From Dactylorhiza incarnata (Eukaryota; Streptophyta; Magnoliopsida; Asparagales; Orchidaceae), in the NCBI GenBank assembly GCA_033032865.1, contig JAWHQI010000508.1:610001-674000 (forward strand): a DNA stretch of 64,000 nt, given 5' to 3'. Both the position numbers and the translations under genes were made by a program. Shown here piece by piece: positions 33,625 through 45,432 of the stretch (the stretch's first letter is position 1; every line of letters begins with the position of its first letter). A model generated the notes under the pieces. That model was not told the DNA's origin, ran no database searches, and saw only the letters and a program-made list of their open reading frames with translations.

Positions 33625-35230
33625 TCATATGACTTGTGTTGAAGGATGATCCTTTAGAGTCATCCTGGATCTTATTGAGTTATTTAGGAGATTCTCTTCT
33701 TCCTGAAGAACCACTTGCTCAGTGACAGTGGGAGCACCATCTTCATTCATTGGAATGATCTCAGTGGCTGGTAATTCAGGTGTTGTAAGTTCCTCTTCAT
33801 CTGCTGCAGAGTCTTCATTTGAATCAGTGACAATTTTATGTTTTCCTTTGTCTTGACACACTGATGGATGATCCATGATGATGAGCCTTTCAACTTACTC
33901 TGCTAGTTGGTCTTCTTCCTGCAGAACAGTGTTGGTGCAAGCTTCCTTCCCCTTATAAAACATGTTAGTTTCATCAAAAACCACATGCACAGACTCCTCA
34001 ATCTTGAGAGAGATTTTATTATAGCACTTATAGGCCTTGCTTGATGAGGAATATCCCACAAATATTCCATCATCAGCCTTCTTGTCAAATTTGGCAAGAT
34101 GACTTTTCCCATTGTTGAGGATAAAGCAAGTGCAACCCAATATCATAAAGTATGTGACTATAGGTGCCTTTCCCTTCAGTAACTCATTGGGAGTCTTCAA
34201 CTTTGTCTTGTTTATGAGACTTCTATTCAGAACATAGTTGGAAGTATTTACTGCCTCAGCCCAAAAGGACTTTGGCAAGTTGTATTCAGCCAATAATTTC
34301 CTTCTGGATTTAATTAGGGTTCTATTTTTCTAATCAGCCACCCCATTTTGTTGGGGTGTTCTAGGAGCTAAAAAGCTTTGTCTTATCCCTTCATCTGCAT
34401 AGAATCTACACATTAATTGATTTTCAAACTCAGTATCTGGTCACTTCTGATCACAGCAACCTGAGTATTGAATTCAGATTGAATCTGTCTAATGAATCTT
34501 GAGAGGATCTTGAAAGTGTCTGACTTAGCTTTTAGAAAGAACACCCAGCTGAATCTAGAAAAGTCATCAACAATGAATAAAGTATAGGACTTACTTGCTA
34601 AGCTCTGAGTGGAGATAGGACCAAATAGGTGCATGTGCAATAAGAATAGGATTCTGGGGGAATCATTCTTACCAATTGGTTTGAATGATGATTTGATCTG
34701 CTTTTCTGGTTGGCAGGCTCTACAGGGATGGTCTTTATTGAACTTACCTATTGGTAAGCCCCTTACTAGGTTAAGCTTAGACAGTTTGGCAATGGTCTTA
34801 AAGTTAAGGTGACTAAGTCTCATATGCCACAACTCATTATTTTCTAACTGAGAGTTAAATAAGTAGATCTCTAACTTTGTATATTCAAAGTCTACAACAT
34901 AGACCTTACCATTCCTAAGACCAGTCAATACTATTTGGTAAGTTACAGAACTAACTATATGACACAAAGACTTAGTGAATACAACTTTGTATTCACCATC
35001 ACACAGCTGGCTAATACTAATTAGATTATGTTGAAGTCCTTCAACATAAGCTACCTTAGACAAGGAGACTTCCCCCATCCTGAGCAAACCATATCCTTTG
35101 GTTTGTCCAGAGTGGGAATTCCCAAAAATTACCATAGACCCTTCCTTGGCCTTGTAGTTTTCCAACAGTTCTTTTGCTCTAGTCATATGCATGGAGCATC
35201 CACTGTCCAGATACCACTATTAGTTTGTGA
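33625..35230 (-). pseudogene. pol: Element E protease-integrase
   Basis: The protease has an intact DSGCSMHMT site at about 35203-35177. The integrase zinc finger is HMRLSH (about 34830) and CRAC (about 34720). The core has VDDFSRFSWVFF (about 34575), IRSD (about 34440), a frameshift near 34415, then PQQNGV with the expected Glu site mutated and followed by a stop (about 34335). The C-terminal domain (LLAEYNLPKSFWAEAVNTS onward) runs to about 33895, then an acidic linker to 33625. Single stops at 33892 and 33622. Confidence 0.88.
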
Positions 35231-35253
35231 TAGTCTCCCTTCTGCACATGAAA

Positions 35254-36050
35254 TCAAACATTAGTATAGACCCTCACATGCTGGGGTCTCTTTCTTTTAT
35301 CATCATATGGAGTTATGAAAGAATAAGATGGTCTTTCAGTATACCCATTTAGGTGAAGATGTGTTGCATTATTATGCCAGCAATGTTTGGCTATATGCTC
35401 AAGTTTAGAACAACAGAAACATCTAGGGACAAAAGTAAATGGTGGTTTAGATATTTGATAAATTCTTGCATGAAACATGCATCGAGAAGAAATCGACAAA
35501 TCTTTAGAGTTGCATCGAGTGTAATTCGATGTGTCTACATAGTTCTGTCAATAATAATTCGATGCACAATATTGGTTGCAACGAATATAATTCGATGCAC
35601 CCTCATACATGCTTCGAATTGCTGTCGACGCATATGCTGAACTTCGTCGAGTAACATTCGACGCATCTTTAAAATTGCGTCGAGTTCTATTCGACGTATG
35701 ATTCTTTTTATTAAGATTTTTATTATTTTTATTTGGCTTTTATAAGGGGTGTTTACATAAGATCCCTAGCTGATTAGTAATGTTTACCCTATTGAATATA
35801 GTGAGTTTGTTATGGTTATTATTATGTTCTTCACATGATTCTAAGTTGTTATTAGGTCTAGACCTAATTAATGCAATAGGATTTTTCCAAGCAGATTTTT
35901 TAGGGATTAGTGAGTTAGTGGGTGGTAGTGATTCTAGATCAAGATGATGATATCCTTAATCTTTTGACTCCTTCCATTGAGTGAGTCCTCAAAGGCTTTT
36001 GCCTTTGTAAGTTCTTTCTCTAAATCTGAATTTTCATTAACTAATGTGTA
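35254..36050 (-). pseudogene. gag: Element E gag, C-terminal part with SNxxR repeats
   Basis: Going leftward: a coiled-coil end (NENSDLEKELTKAKAFEDSL, about 36030-35970, nearly identical to A), a linker, a segment (about 35700-35480) where palindromic DNA repeats are read in one frame as repeated SNRTR, SNVTR, SNYIR and SNYTR units, then a knuckle CFCCSKLEHIAKHCW (about 35431-35390) and a C-terminal tail to 35254. One stop lies inside the repeat segment. The N-terminal half and first knuckle are lost at the junction with element C. Confidence 0.78.
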
Positions 36051-36065
36051 ACATAGGCTTAAGCA
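36050..36065 (-). repeat. Residual 3' LTR start of element C
   Basis: On the minus strand TGCTTAAGCCTATGTT resembles the start of the C 5' LTR (TATTGGAGCCTATGTT) and directly follows the polypurine tract AAAAGAGGGAGAC. After 16 bp the sequence is E gag coding. The rest of the LTR and the E gag N-terminus were deleted together. Confidence 0.6.
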
Positions 36066-36082
36066 GTCTCCCTCTTTTGATA

Positions 36083-39000
36083 ATAACAAATACTTGTATA
36101 AGAAATTAGTGAGATTAAGATAGTTTGTGTTTATAGTTAAGTGCAGTAATAAGATATGCATGAATAACATATTAAGAGCGTGATAGAATTGAAAGCGATA
36201 ATGCATACTCTTTCTATATCAAGTCTCCCCCCTACATAAGTGTTCTCTTATAATTTACTCCCCCTAAATATCTATTTTACTAGATTTCTCAATTTCTTCT
36301 CCCCCTTTGTTATTAGCAAAAGTGGGTAGGGATGAGTGTATATCTACTAAGTGGTTAGGAATCACTTATTGAAGGATTGTCATGATCGAGCACAGGATAA
36401 AGAATGCACCTCATATATGATTACTCCCCCTTACATAAATACTTCTTATGAATTTTTAATGTACTCCCCCTAAATGTTAGATTTAAGCAATTTAATCTCC
36501 CATTTTGGTAGTATCAAAAAGAGGGTTTTGATGATAGTATGCAATAAAAATTTAAATGATTTATGTTGAGAAGAAAATAGGATGCAATATAAAGCTTGTT
36601 AAATACTCCTTGTTGAGAAAAATATAAGCATGATGAAACATAAAGTAGTAAGCAACATAACAGAAATGATAAAGTAAGCATTCTTATTTTAAGATACCAA
36701 CTTGTTGATAAAGAATACCACGGTGTTAAAAAAATAATAGACATGAATGCGCATAAGTGGTAAACTTAGGAGAAGAATATAATAAACACTCTTAAACATA
36801 AACATCATTTTAGAAGATAAAATTATATAAAGGATAATGAGTTTTAAATTTGAAAAGTTGATGTTTGAGTTATAGATTGAAGAGATGTTATTCCATTAAG
36901 ATAAAATTGCAAGCATGATTTCATAATATCAAGAAAAGATACAAAAACTACAATGTAATAAAATTTGCATTTCAAGTAAACATAAACATTGTAGCGATCA
37001 TGCATTGCAATCTAGTGCATTTACTTAAGTTTGTAGAGAATAGTGTAGATGAGCATTAGGATTCAATTCGCATGAGTAGAAGTTTTATAAAAGATAATGA
37101 TGTGTACAAAATAGTATTTTGATAAAGTATACAAGTGAATCAATCAAAAACACATGACATATATAATGAAATAACACAATATTAAAATACACAAATACTA
37201 TTACTTCCACAATATTTTAATGCACATGAATAAAGAGTACAACTACCAAGGTGCTCTGCACACACAATGCTTATTAAGACTTATCAGGGTGCAAAGTAGT
37301 GTTTGGGGGATCACTTTTATACTTCTTAGCATTATTTTCAAATTTTATTTGTGATCCGGTGTACTAAGAGAAGTGGTATATAAATTATTTGATACAAGAC
37401 ACTTTACAATTCTTTCCAAGGTGCTCAACCTCACAATGCTCATTAAGACTTATTAGGAGGGTGAGTAGTGCTTGGTAGAGTTATACTTCTCATTTCTTAT
37501 TTGCTTTTTAGTTTAGTGACTAAAGTGAGTGAATGAATCATTATCAAACATAATACATTACTCATACTTAGAGGCATGTTAAGCATTTCTACACATGTTT
37601 GTCTACAATCAATTTCATTGCACATAACAAGATAATTTTCAAGGCATGATAAATACAAAACAATGTTTTTTAAGAAACTTGAAAGTTAAATTAAACATTG
37701 TATTTAATCTTTAATTGATATAATTAATCATCCTTGACAATGGCAATGAATAACAATCAATTTTTAAATATTTTTTAACTTTTATATAAGTACAAAACAA
37801 TAATCGCACATAAAGAGAAAAACATATTTTTGTTCTTTGAAATTATTTTTGTAATTTTATATTTGTTTTTAAATATTCAAATTTAAATATTTTCTGGAAA
37901 ACATAAAAGTCTTTTTAGCCCTATCAGCAAATGATATTCTATACCAGAGAAATAAACCAAAAATAATGCATGAGAAAAACACAGAAATTTTTCCAAAAAA
38001 AAAAAAAAAAAAAATTGGAGCAAAGGGGCTAACGTCGGGCGTTAGCTTCTTAACGCCGAGACAGAATTGCAAATTTTGATTTTTTGAAAAAAAAAAATCT
38101 TAATTCAGTTGTATTATAAAGAGGCCTTCTTACTTTTGAAATTTCATATTTTTTAGAGATGATTTGAAGGCTCTTTTAAGCATGTTTTTGATGGTTTTTT
38201 AAAAACCTGTGTTTTATAAAATCATTAAAGCTCAAACTAATAAATCATGTAAACACAAGAGGACATTTTTGAATAACCTAAAATATGCATAAATTAAGTG
38301 ATAAGTAAATAAAATATTCATGCAGTGAGTAATATAAGTATATCTTAAGATTAAAAACTACCTGGACTAAATGTCTACACCCTAGCCCCATACTAAGTGA
38401 TGGATTGGCATGAGGAGCTACACACATACCGTAGGTTGGGGTTTTAATCCCATATGCACACACTAGAGAATGCTTAACCTAGCACTTTTTCCCCTCAGTG
38501 CCTCGCAAGGCCCCACTGGAACCCTCCCCGGTTAAGGACAAAATATGACTTAGAGGTTAGGTCTCTAATGCATACAACCCTACGCCCCCGCTATTATGTG
38601 ACACGTGTCATTAGTTTAATGATTATGGACATACTAAACGTGTAAGCCTTAAATATATGAACTATAGTATAATTGCATGATTAGTTTTGGATTTATAATT
38701 ATATCGAAGATTGTTGATTTTAAATCCATTTAAAAAAATTATTCATGCAATCAACTACAATGTAAATTATGATTTTCAGATTTTAGTAATATATTTTACT
38801 TTAGCATAGCAAGATATAACTAGAATGGACATTGATTTCTACCTATGGTAAGTGATGATGCTAATATGATGAGTTAGAACAACAAGGTGCAAAGCTATGT
38901 AAAGTTGGACAAATATTGAGTTGCATGTATTCAATCATAGAGTTTTAAATTTTCATAGACCTAGAATGAAGTGAAAATTCTATTTGATTTCATTTTATTG

Positions 39001-40056
39001 ATATCAAGTTAATTCTTAGGTCTAAATAGAATGAGATACATGCAAACAATAGAGATGCATATCACACACACAAAACAAGATATGAAACTATAATACCAAT
39101 AGCCATCGTATATTTCATAATTCCTAAGGTTGATAGAATTTATTGATTTAAGATAATTCTTGATAGATCGTGAATTATGATATATGATTATAGTGAATTT
39201 TAGCATATGCTATCAATAGATCATGGTGGTGATTGTATAGTTCATATTCATCCTTTTAATATGTAGTGACTGCTTGTAAAGTGAATATTATACTACATAT
39301 ATATAAAGGGACAAAAAATTGTTTTGGTTATTTTGAATTGTTTTGTAAATTTTCTTTTTGATTTTAATTTGTAGAAATTAGACAAAACAAATACAAGGTA
39401 TCTGAAAGTAGAAGATAATGATACTTAACATAGTAAAATAATTTTTCAGAAAATAATAATTAGAGAAATCAGAATTTTTAGGAAAACAGGCTACCGCTGG
39501 CGTTAGTGATAATGTCTGGCATTAGCAACACATGGTTTTTTATTTACAATTTTGAGTTACAATTTTTTATTTAAAACACATGGTTTTTTATATTATTTGA
39601 TTTCGATTTTTCTCGATTATGATTTTTTAATATATGGGCTATCATATGCAACAAAGAAATTAGACAAATATATAATAAGTTGTGCATTTAATATTTTATC
39701 CTAAGACCCCTAAAAGCCCATTTAAATCCATGTTTTAAAAGTAATTTCATTAGTCTTACTAATATCACTTAACAAATTTATAATGATAAAATAAGACATT
39801 TATAGGCAATGGATTTGAAAATAATAAAACATAGAAAAAGAAAAGATAGATCACTTAACAACTTTATGACTTTATATTTAATTTATTTCCATTTGATTTA
39901 TTAAACATTAGGCTTAAAATGTGAAAGTCATATTGCATAATATATCTAAGTGACCATAGCGAGTTGGCTCAAAAATAAGAAAACAAATAAAAGAAAAAGA
40001 AATTAAGCATGTCATGAAGTAGAGTATTGAAAATTTCATTTTGATTTATTTATACT
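36083..40056 (-). other. Element C 3' non-coding region (pol absent)
   Basis: Very AT-rich with no RT, integrase or protease motif on either strand. Around 37390-37500 it matches the 3' region of B (18480-18560). Palindromic GGCGTTAGC-type motifs occur at 38028-38060 and 39490-39530, and a poly-A run is at 37994-38016. The 38100-40050 portion has no counterpart that I recognise in B. Confidence 0.6.
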
Positions 40057-40359
40057 TCATGCAAATGATTGGATACTAATGAATGAGAGATTTAGGTATC
40101 CAAAGTGGACCGAGTGGGATGGTTCTTTGGGTACCCAAATACATCGTGCTGGCTTTTGGGGAGATAAGGTTGAATGGGCCCTTTCAATTAAAGTTGACGT
40201 GTCATTTTTCTTTATGGGTCTCCATTCATACCTTGGTAGTTTATCACTCAAATCCATATAATGATTATGTGACATCTTTATATGATGATAGTTGTTTGAA
40301 AAATAATTCATTGGGGATTTATGTTTATTCAAATTATTTTTCAAAATAGATTGATGTTG
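40057..40359 (-). pseudogene. gag: Element C gag, C-terminal end left of solo LTR F
   Basis: Open frame on the minus strand ending with ARCIWVPKEPSHS (about 40160-40120), the WVPK tail that normally precedes the copia protease, then unrelated residues to a stop at 40057. When F and one copy of its target duplication are subtracted, this frame is continuous with the gag frame right of F. Protease does not follow. Confidence 0.65.
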
Positions 40360-40539
40360 ATAATTGATGGGTTATCATCTATTATGTAGAGAAACCCAGG
40401 CTGCGATTAGCCAAAAACCCAACGCCCCACTAAGATGGTGGAGGCATGGGCAAGAAGGAAGAGAAAAACCGCCCAAAACCGCCGCGAAACCGCCCAAAAA
40501 CTGCCACACACGCGCAGTTTCGTGCACTAGCGCGCGAAG

Positions 40540-40960
40540 TACCCCCAAGAGGTACCGCGCGTGGTAGCGCACGACCGCGCGCGCAGTACCGCACGCGGTA
40601 GCGCACGACTGCGCGCGCAAAACTGCGCGACACGCGCGGAACCGTGCAGCACGCGCTGCACTGCGCGCGCACGGGCCCGCGCGCGTGCGCGGCCTGTGCG
40701 GCCTGTGCGGCCCTCGTGCATGTGCGGCTTGCGCGCTAGCGCGCGCGCGGCCTGCACGCTAGCACGCGCGTGGCCTGCGCGCTAGCGCGCACGCGCGCGG
40801 CCCGCGCGCTAGTGCAACCTGCGCGTTAGCGCTGGCCCGCGCGCTAGTGCAACCTGCGCGCTAGCGCTGGCCCACGCGCTAGCGCGAGCCATGCGCGCTA
40901 GCGCGCGCAGCCTGCGCGCTAGCACGTGGCTTGCGCGCTAACGCGCGTGCGGCCTGCCGG
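40540..40960. repeat. CpG-rich GCGCTAGCGC repeat region in F
   Basis: Dense short palindromes such as GCGCGCTAGCGCGC alternate with GGCCTGCGCGCTAGC units. The local composition is extreme for this window. Several overlapping Arg/Ala-rich ORFs here are composition artefacts. Confidence 0.8.
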
Positions 40961-41131
40961 TCGACCTCCATCGACACACGGCACACCCACCGCCCCTTTT
41001 CGTCGTCCTCGCACGACTCAGACCATGCTTTTACGGCGTGTCCGCGCACTTAGCACCGCTAAGTTCGTAGCATGCTTTTGACCGGCGCGCACTTGAACAT
41101 CGCAAAGTTCACGGAGCGCGCAACTGCCATC

Positions 41132-41507
41132 ATGAGGTGCAAATAGTAAAATCCTCCCACATGGGGGTGCAAATAGTAAAATCCCCCATCATGGGGTGTA
41201 AATAGTAAAATCCTCCAACATGGGGGTGCAAATAGTAAAATCCCACATCATGGGGTGCAAATAGTAAAATCCCACATCATGGGGTGTAAATAGTAAAATC
41301 CTCCAACATGAGGGTGCAAATAATAAAATCCCACATCATGGGGTGCAAATAGTAAAATCCCTCATCATGGGGTGTAAATAGTAAAATCCTCCAACATGGG
41401 GTGCAAATAGTAAAATCCCACATCATGGGGTGCAAATAGTAAAATTCCCCATCATGGGGTGTAAATAGTAAAATCCTCCAACATGGGGGTGCAAATAGTA
41501 AAATCCT
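41132..41507. repeat. 29-bp tandem array in F (about 13 copies)
   Basis: Unit of about 29-30 bp with core GGGGTGCAAATAGTAAAATC. Copies start at 41132, 41161, 41191, 41220 and onward with no spacers. It lies upstream of the F TATA box, in the U3 part. Confidence 0.9.
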
Positions 41508-41853
41508 TCAATACGATCTGCGTATAACAAATAATATGGTTATGGTGTGCGCATAACCATATCCGTCATATGAATACACATCACCGCAAAACTATACAAA
41601 CTTGTGTGCGTGTAGCTATATTCATGATAAATGTGCGTATAGCACATAAATTGGTTATGGTGTGCGGGTAGCCGCATAACCACCATAACCACCCTAACCA
41701 CCCATTTAATTACGAAAGTGCCACCCTCAAAAACTATAAATAGAACCCCAAGGCTTCTCTTTTTTCCATCTTCTCCTCCTCCATCTCTCCCCTCTTTTGA
41801 GACTCTCTCTCTCCGGCCTGGAAAATCCTCCTACGGATTTTCTCTCTCCTCAT

Positions 41854-42042
41854 TCTTCCTTGCGCACTCGCAAGCGCGCGTCCTCCTTGCGCGCTCGTAA
41901 GCGCGCGTCCTCCTTGCGTGCTCGCAAGCGCGCGTCCTCCTTGCGCGCTCGCAAGCGCGCGTCCTCCTTGTGCGCACCCAAGCGCGCGTCCTCCTTGCGC
42001 GCTCCCAAGCGCGCGTCCTCCTTGCGCGCTCACTAGCGCACC
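41854..42042. repeat. 27-bp tandem array in F (7 copies)
   Basis: Unit TCCTTGCGCGCTCGCAAGCG plus seven bases; copies start at about 41854, 41881, 41908, 41935, 41962, 41989 and 42016. It is downstream of the TATA box, so it would be transcribed. Overlapping Arg/Ser repeat ORFs are produced by the 27-bp periodicity. Confidence 0.9.
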
Positions 42043-42635
42043 TCCGTGCACTCCGCTCCAAACGCGCCTCTGTGTGCTTCGCTCCAAGCGCACCTTCGTG
42101 CGCTCCACTTCAAGCCCGCCCCCGTGCGCTCAAGAATAAGCACGCCTATGTGCGCTCAAGAACAAACGTGACAGCCATCGTCAAGATCAGCACTCCAAAC
42201 TCCTCTCGCGCAGCAGGAGACAAGCCACAGAGACGAAGACACCCAGAGCGCATCGATCCAACCTTCGAGCAGCATTCAAAGCCTCAAAAGCACCATTCCC
42301 CTCTGCAGCAGGCAGAAGACTTAGCTCCGTGAGCGGTGGCCTGTCACCCTCCGAACACCTTTCTCTCTCTCTCTCTCTCTCAACAATTGTAATGAGAGGC
42401 GGCCTGTCGCCCTCGAGTTCTTCAAAAAAGCTCTGTACAACCAACAAATAGTGAAAGTTTTGGTCGGCACAGATCCGGCCACGTGGTTTTTCACCAGTTG
42501 ACGGGTTTTCCACGATAAAAAAATTGCCTTGTCAGCTTTCCCTTTTTCTATGACTGTTTGCGTGCTCGAACGCTCCTGGGCTAAGGCGGTCCAATTTAGT
42601 CCGGTCTACCGGAGCCTTGAGTGATCCGCAATAAT

Positions 42636-43640
42636 AATCATAATGAATTTTATTATATGGATTCGTTGAAAGTTTATAAGAGTGATTGTCTTTCTTTAGA
42701 AGAGATTGTTGATAGAGTGGGTTATAATATGTGTTAAATGATTGGTTCTTATTTTGATGATTTTCATTTCCACTCTTTCTTATAGACATACTCTTATAAT
42801 GTGAAGGAAAATATTTTATAGTTTGATTTTTATGAAAAGGAGTTCTTAAATTTGAGTCATGATTGAAAATATATTGAGACTTATAATAGTGACCCTTAAG
42901 AATTTTGTGAGGATCATAATTCCTTTTGAAACTAAACTCCTTTTGAGTTGATGTGTGAAAATGGTCCTTTTTAGAAATGATTTTGTAAGTTAATTTATCC
43001 TTGTTATTCAAAATCTTATGATGAAAGTCATTACTAAAAATTTGAACTTTTTCAACAAAAGATTTTAATTGTTAACTTACAAGTTAAAGCATCATTTTCA
43101 ATTATCAATTTTTTTTATGCTCTTTAGAACCTAAGAGCCATTTTTCAATATCCTTGAATTTTTTTTAATAGATTGCAATCAAAACAAGGAGTAGGAATTT
43201 TAACTACAGATCATGAAAGAGAATTTAACACATCAATATTTAATTCTACTTTATCGTTTGCTTTTAAAGATTTATTTTCTAAACATAATTTGGAATTATC
43301 AATTTTCAACTTTAAAATTTTACGTTTAACAATTTTAAGCATACGAGATGTAGAAATAGAATTTGTTACAAAAAGAGAAGTTTTTGATTTTCTTACATTG
43401 CTATAGGATGAGGCAAGATTTGAACCAAATGTTTCTTTGACATCTTCTTGGCATTCCTCTTCCATAGTTGAGTTTCCTTCTTCTCTTTTGCTTGATGTTT
43501 TGCCATCATTTGAGTCCAATATTGTGACGTTGCATTCTTCCCTCTTTGATAGATCTTACTCCAAGCATGAGTCCTCATCGGTTTCTTCTCTTGGATCAAT
43601 AAGGAATTGCTCTTGTTCATCATCTGTGGAAGGAAGACTA
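42636..43640 (-). pseudogene. gag: Element C gag, middle and C-terminal parts
   Basis: On the minus strand from about 43640: an acidic Ser-rich region, then a coiled coil ending near 43211 (KIVKRKILKLKIDNSKL), broken frames to 43011, and an open frame rich in Asn, Tyr, Lys and His (NKDKLTYKIISKKDHFHTS onward) down to the F insertion. The coiled coil corresponds to 13720-14080 of B. Confidence 0.65.
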
Positions 43641-43659
43641 TAAATATTCTCAAGAAATT

Positions 43660-43953
43660 TCAAACTTCATAAGTAGTAGCAAGTGTATAAATAAGTTTGA
43701 AAATATTTTGATCTAGTGCACAATATAGACTATTCGTAGATTTGGCATTTAAAAACATTTCATTTTTATTTAGAATACTTGGTGGCATTTTAATTGTAAT
43801 ATTCCAAACTTCAATATCCAAAGATTTAAGAAATTTTTCCATAAGAGTTTTCCACCCATTATAATTTTCACCCATAAATAATAGTGGACATAAGGATTTT
43901 TCATTTTCATAACAACTTCCCCTTCTAGTGGATACGAGATCATGAAGCGCCAT
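43660..43953 (-). pseudogene. gag: Element C gag, N-terminal fragment
   Basis: Starts at ATG 43953 (MALHDLVSTRRGSC). It contains the Gag N-terminal signature GENYNGWKTLMEKFLKSLD-EVW and LATTYEV, then stops. The middle of UBN2 and the first zinc knuckle are missing, because the next recognisable sequence (43640) already belongs after the knuckle: an internal deletion. Confidence 0.72.
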
Positions 43954-43989
43954 TATTCCCGGTTGTGAAGTCGTATTGGAATAACCTAT

Positions 43990-44001
43990 GCTCGGATACC
44001 A
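43990..44001 (-). other. Primer-binding site of element C
   Basis: TGGTATCCGAGC on the minus strand, two bases from the 5' LTR end. It differs from the iMet site TGGTATCAGAG at one position. Confidence 0.7.
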
Positions 44002-44003
44002 CG

Positions 44004-45432
44004 TGTTGAATCTTACGGCACCCTTAGAGGGGGGGTGAATAAGGGTTTTATGGAATTTAAATCTTAATTAAAAATATTAGAGTTTGCGACTGAAGTTTCG
44101 GGATATTTTATAGGAAAATATATTTTAATATCTCAGATAAGATTAACAGAACTTTTTTCTTACTATTGCTAATGTCTGGCGTTAAGTGTTAATGATGGGC
44201 GTTAGCTCTTCAGAAAATTAAGCTGCTTAGAATTATGTCAATGTGATTTTACTTATGAAAACTTTAATGAAATACAATTCCAAAAAATCATAGATAATGA
44301 AAACGAATATTGTATTACAAGGATAATTACACAAATGTTTGTTTTAATGCTTTGATGAAAATATAATTTAACACATTCTTGAAGAGGAAATAAAATCAAT
44401 TGAATAGAACATTAAAAGACATGATTTCATTATAAATTGATTACACAAATATTTGATTTCTATAACGCTAGAAATCAATGCGAGAATATTAAAAACACTT
44501 TTTTGTTGTTTCACCGATCCTTCTCCCAAGGACCGGATGGCTATAGCCTATCTTACACCAGATAAGGCCTCTAGCCACCCCCATATATCTAACCTCGACC
44601 TAATCGTCATGCACAAGGCGGCAAATTACCCCCTAAGCTGCATAAGGACCTAGTCGCCAACAACCGCGGCGAATTTATCCACGGAATCCTTCCCGGAATC
44701 CGACGTTCTCCCCGAACGATTTCTTCACAACAATTACAAAAGGGAATAAATAAAAGATTACAAGATAAAGTAAGAAAAACTCCCCAAGAAATTATGAAGG
44801 TGAAGACGAAGGCGATGTAGACGTTGGCATTCTTGAAGCATTCGTCCTTCATATAGAATATGCGTTGTAGACCTTCTCCTTCAAAATCTTCTTTAGATCT
44901 TCATGTTAGCCCAAGGGAGATCTCTTAATTGTTGTAGAAGAGCCTCTCTTAAAAGAATCAGAGTTCTGGATTTGGAGGCAATAGAATCGCACGTGTAGAA
45001 TAGAGGGGCTGCTTTTTAAATAGGCACGGGAGCTAATGTCTGGCATTAAGAGGTAACGCCAGCGTTAGTGACCGCATGTTATCGTGGCTGAAATTGCGCA
45101 ACCGTCGAGATCGTGGTAGATCGTGGACTCAATGCGAGCGTTAGCTCTAACGCGGGGCATTGTCACTTGGTACTCGACGGATTTCTTCTCGACGTCAATC
45201 CCTTCTCGACGACATCCCTTATCAATGATAAGTTAACGTTGGGCGTTAACTCTAACGTGGGGGCGTTAGCTCTCTTTCCAGAGAATTGTCTCCATTCAGT
45301 ATACTACTCATAGGGATGTGTAGCTATAGTTCATGTACAACCTGCACACTATAAACACACAAAATATAAGATCAAATACAATGCGGTATTTGTTATTCTC
45401 AAACCAAGAGATGCGGAACATAGGCTCCAATA
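44004..45432 (-). repeat. 5' LTR of element C
   Basis: On the minus strand TATTGGAGCCTATGTTCCGCATC...AAGATTCAACA, 1429 bp. The start is homologous to the B LTR (CCGCATCTC then GGTTTGAGAATAACAAAT). GGCGTTAGC or AACGCC motifs cluster at 45030-45280, upstream on its strand of a TATA-like CCTATTTAAAAAG (about 45010-45024). It ends in TTATTCACCCCCCC. Confidence 0.82.

Larger units (their letters stand above)
40365..42630 (+). repeat. Element F: GC-rich solo LTR inside C gag
   Basis: Starts TGATGGGTTATC, ends GATCCGCA and is flanked by ATAAT on both sides (40360-40364 and 42631-42635). It is 2266 bp with no internal coding region, which is what remains after LTR-LTR recombination. A TATA box (CTATAAATAGAACC, about 41736) and a downstream segment with CCACGTGGTTTTTCACC and GGGTTTTCCACG (42479-42513), common near the end of plant LTRs, set its orientation as plus. 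It is much richer in GC than its surroundings and holds two tandem arrays. The superfamily is not determined. Confidence 0.82.
36050..45432 (-). mobile_element. Element C: copia element of the B type, pol-less, inside E
   Basis: Minus-strand element. Right to left: 5' LTR (44004-45432), primer site (43990-44001), gag pieces (43953-42636 and 40359-40057), then about 4 kb of non-coding sequence whose last part matches the B 3' region, and a polypurine tract (about 36066-36082). Only about 16 bp of a 3' LTR (36050-36065) remain before E gag sequence. No protease, integrase, RT or RNase H is present. The solo LTR F sits inside its gag. Confidence 0.78.

Noticed and set aside
40430..40785. Ala/Arg-rich ORFs in the GC-rich part of F
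   Set aside because: Open only because of extreme GCGC composition; they overlap on both strands with no conserved motif.
41132..41507. Regular short repeats resembling a CRISPR array
   Set aside because: Units are contiguous with no unique spacers, no Cas gene is near, and the array lies inside a plant LTR bounded by target duplications.
41734..42139. Overlapping Arg/Ser/Ala repeat ORFs on both strands
   Set aside because: They come from a 27-bp tandem repeat, whose length is a multiple of three, so it stays open in most frames.
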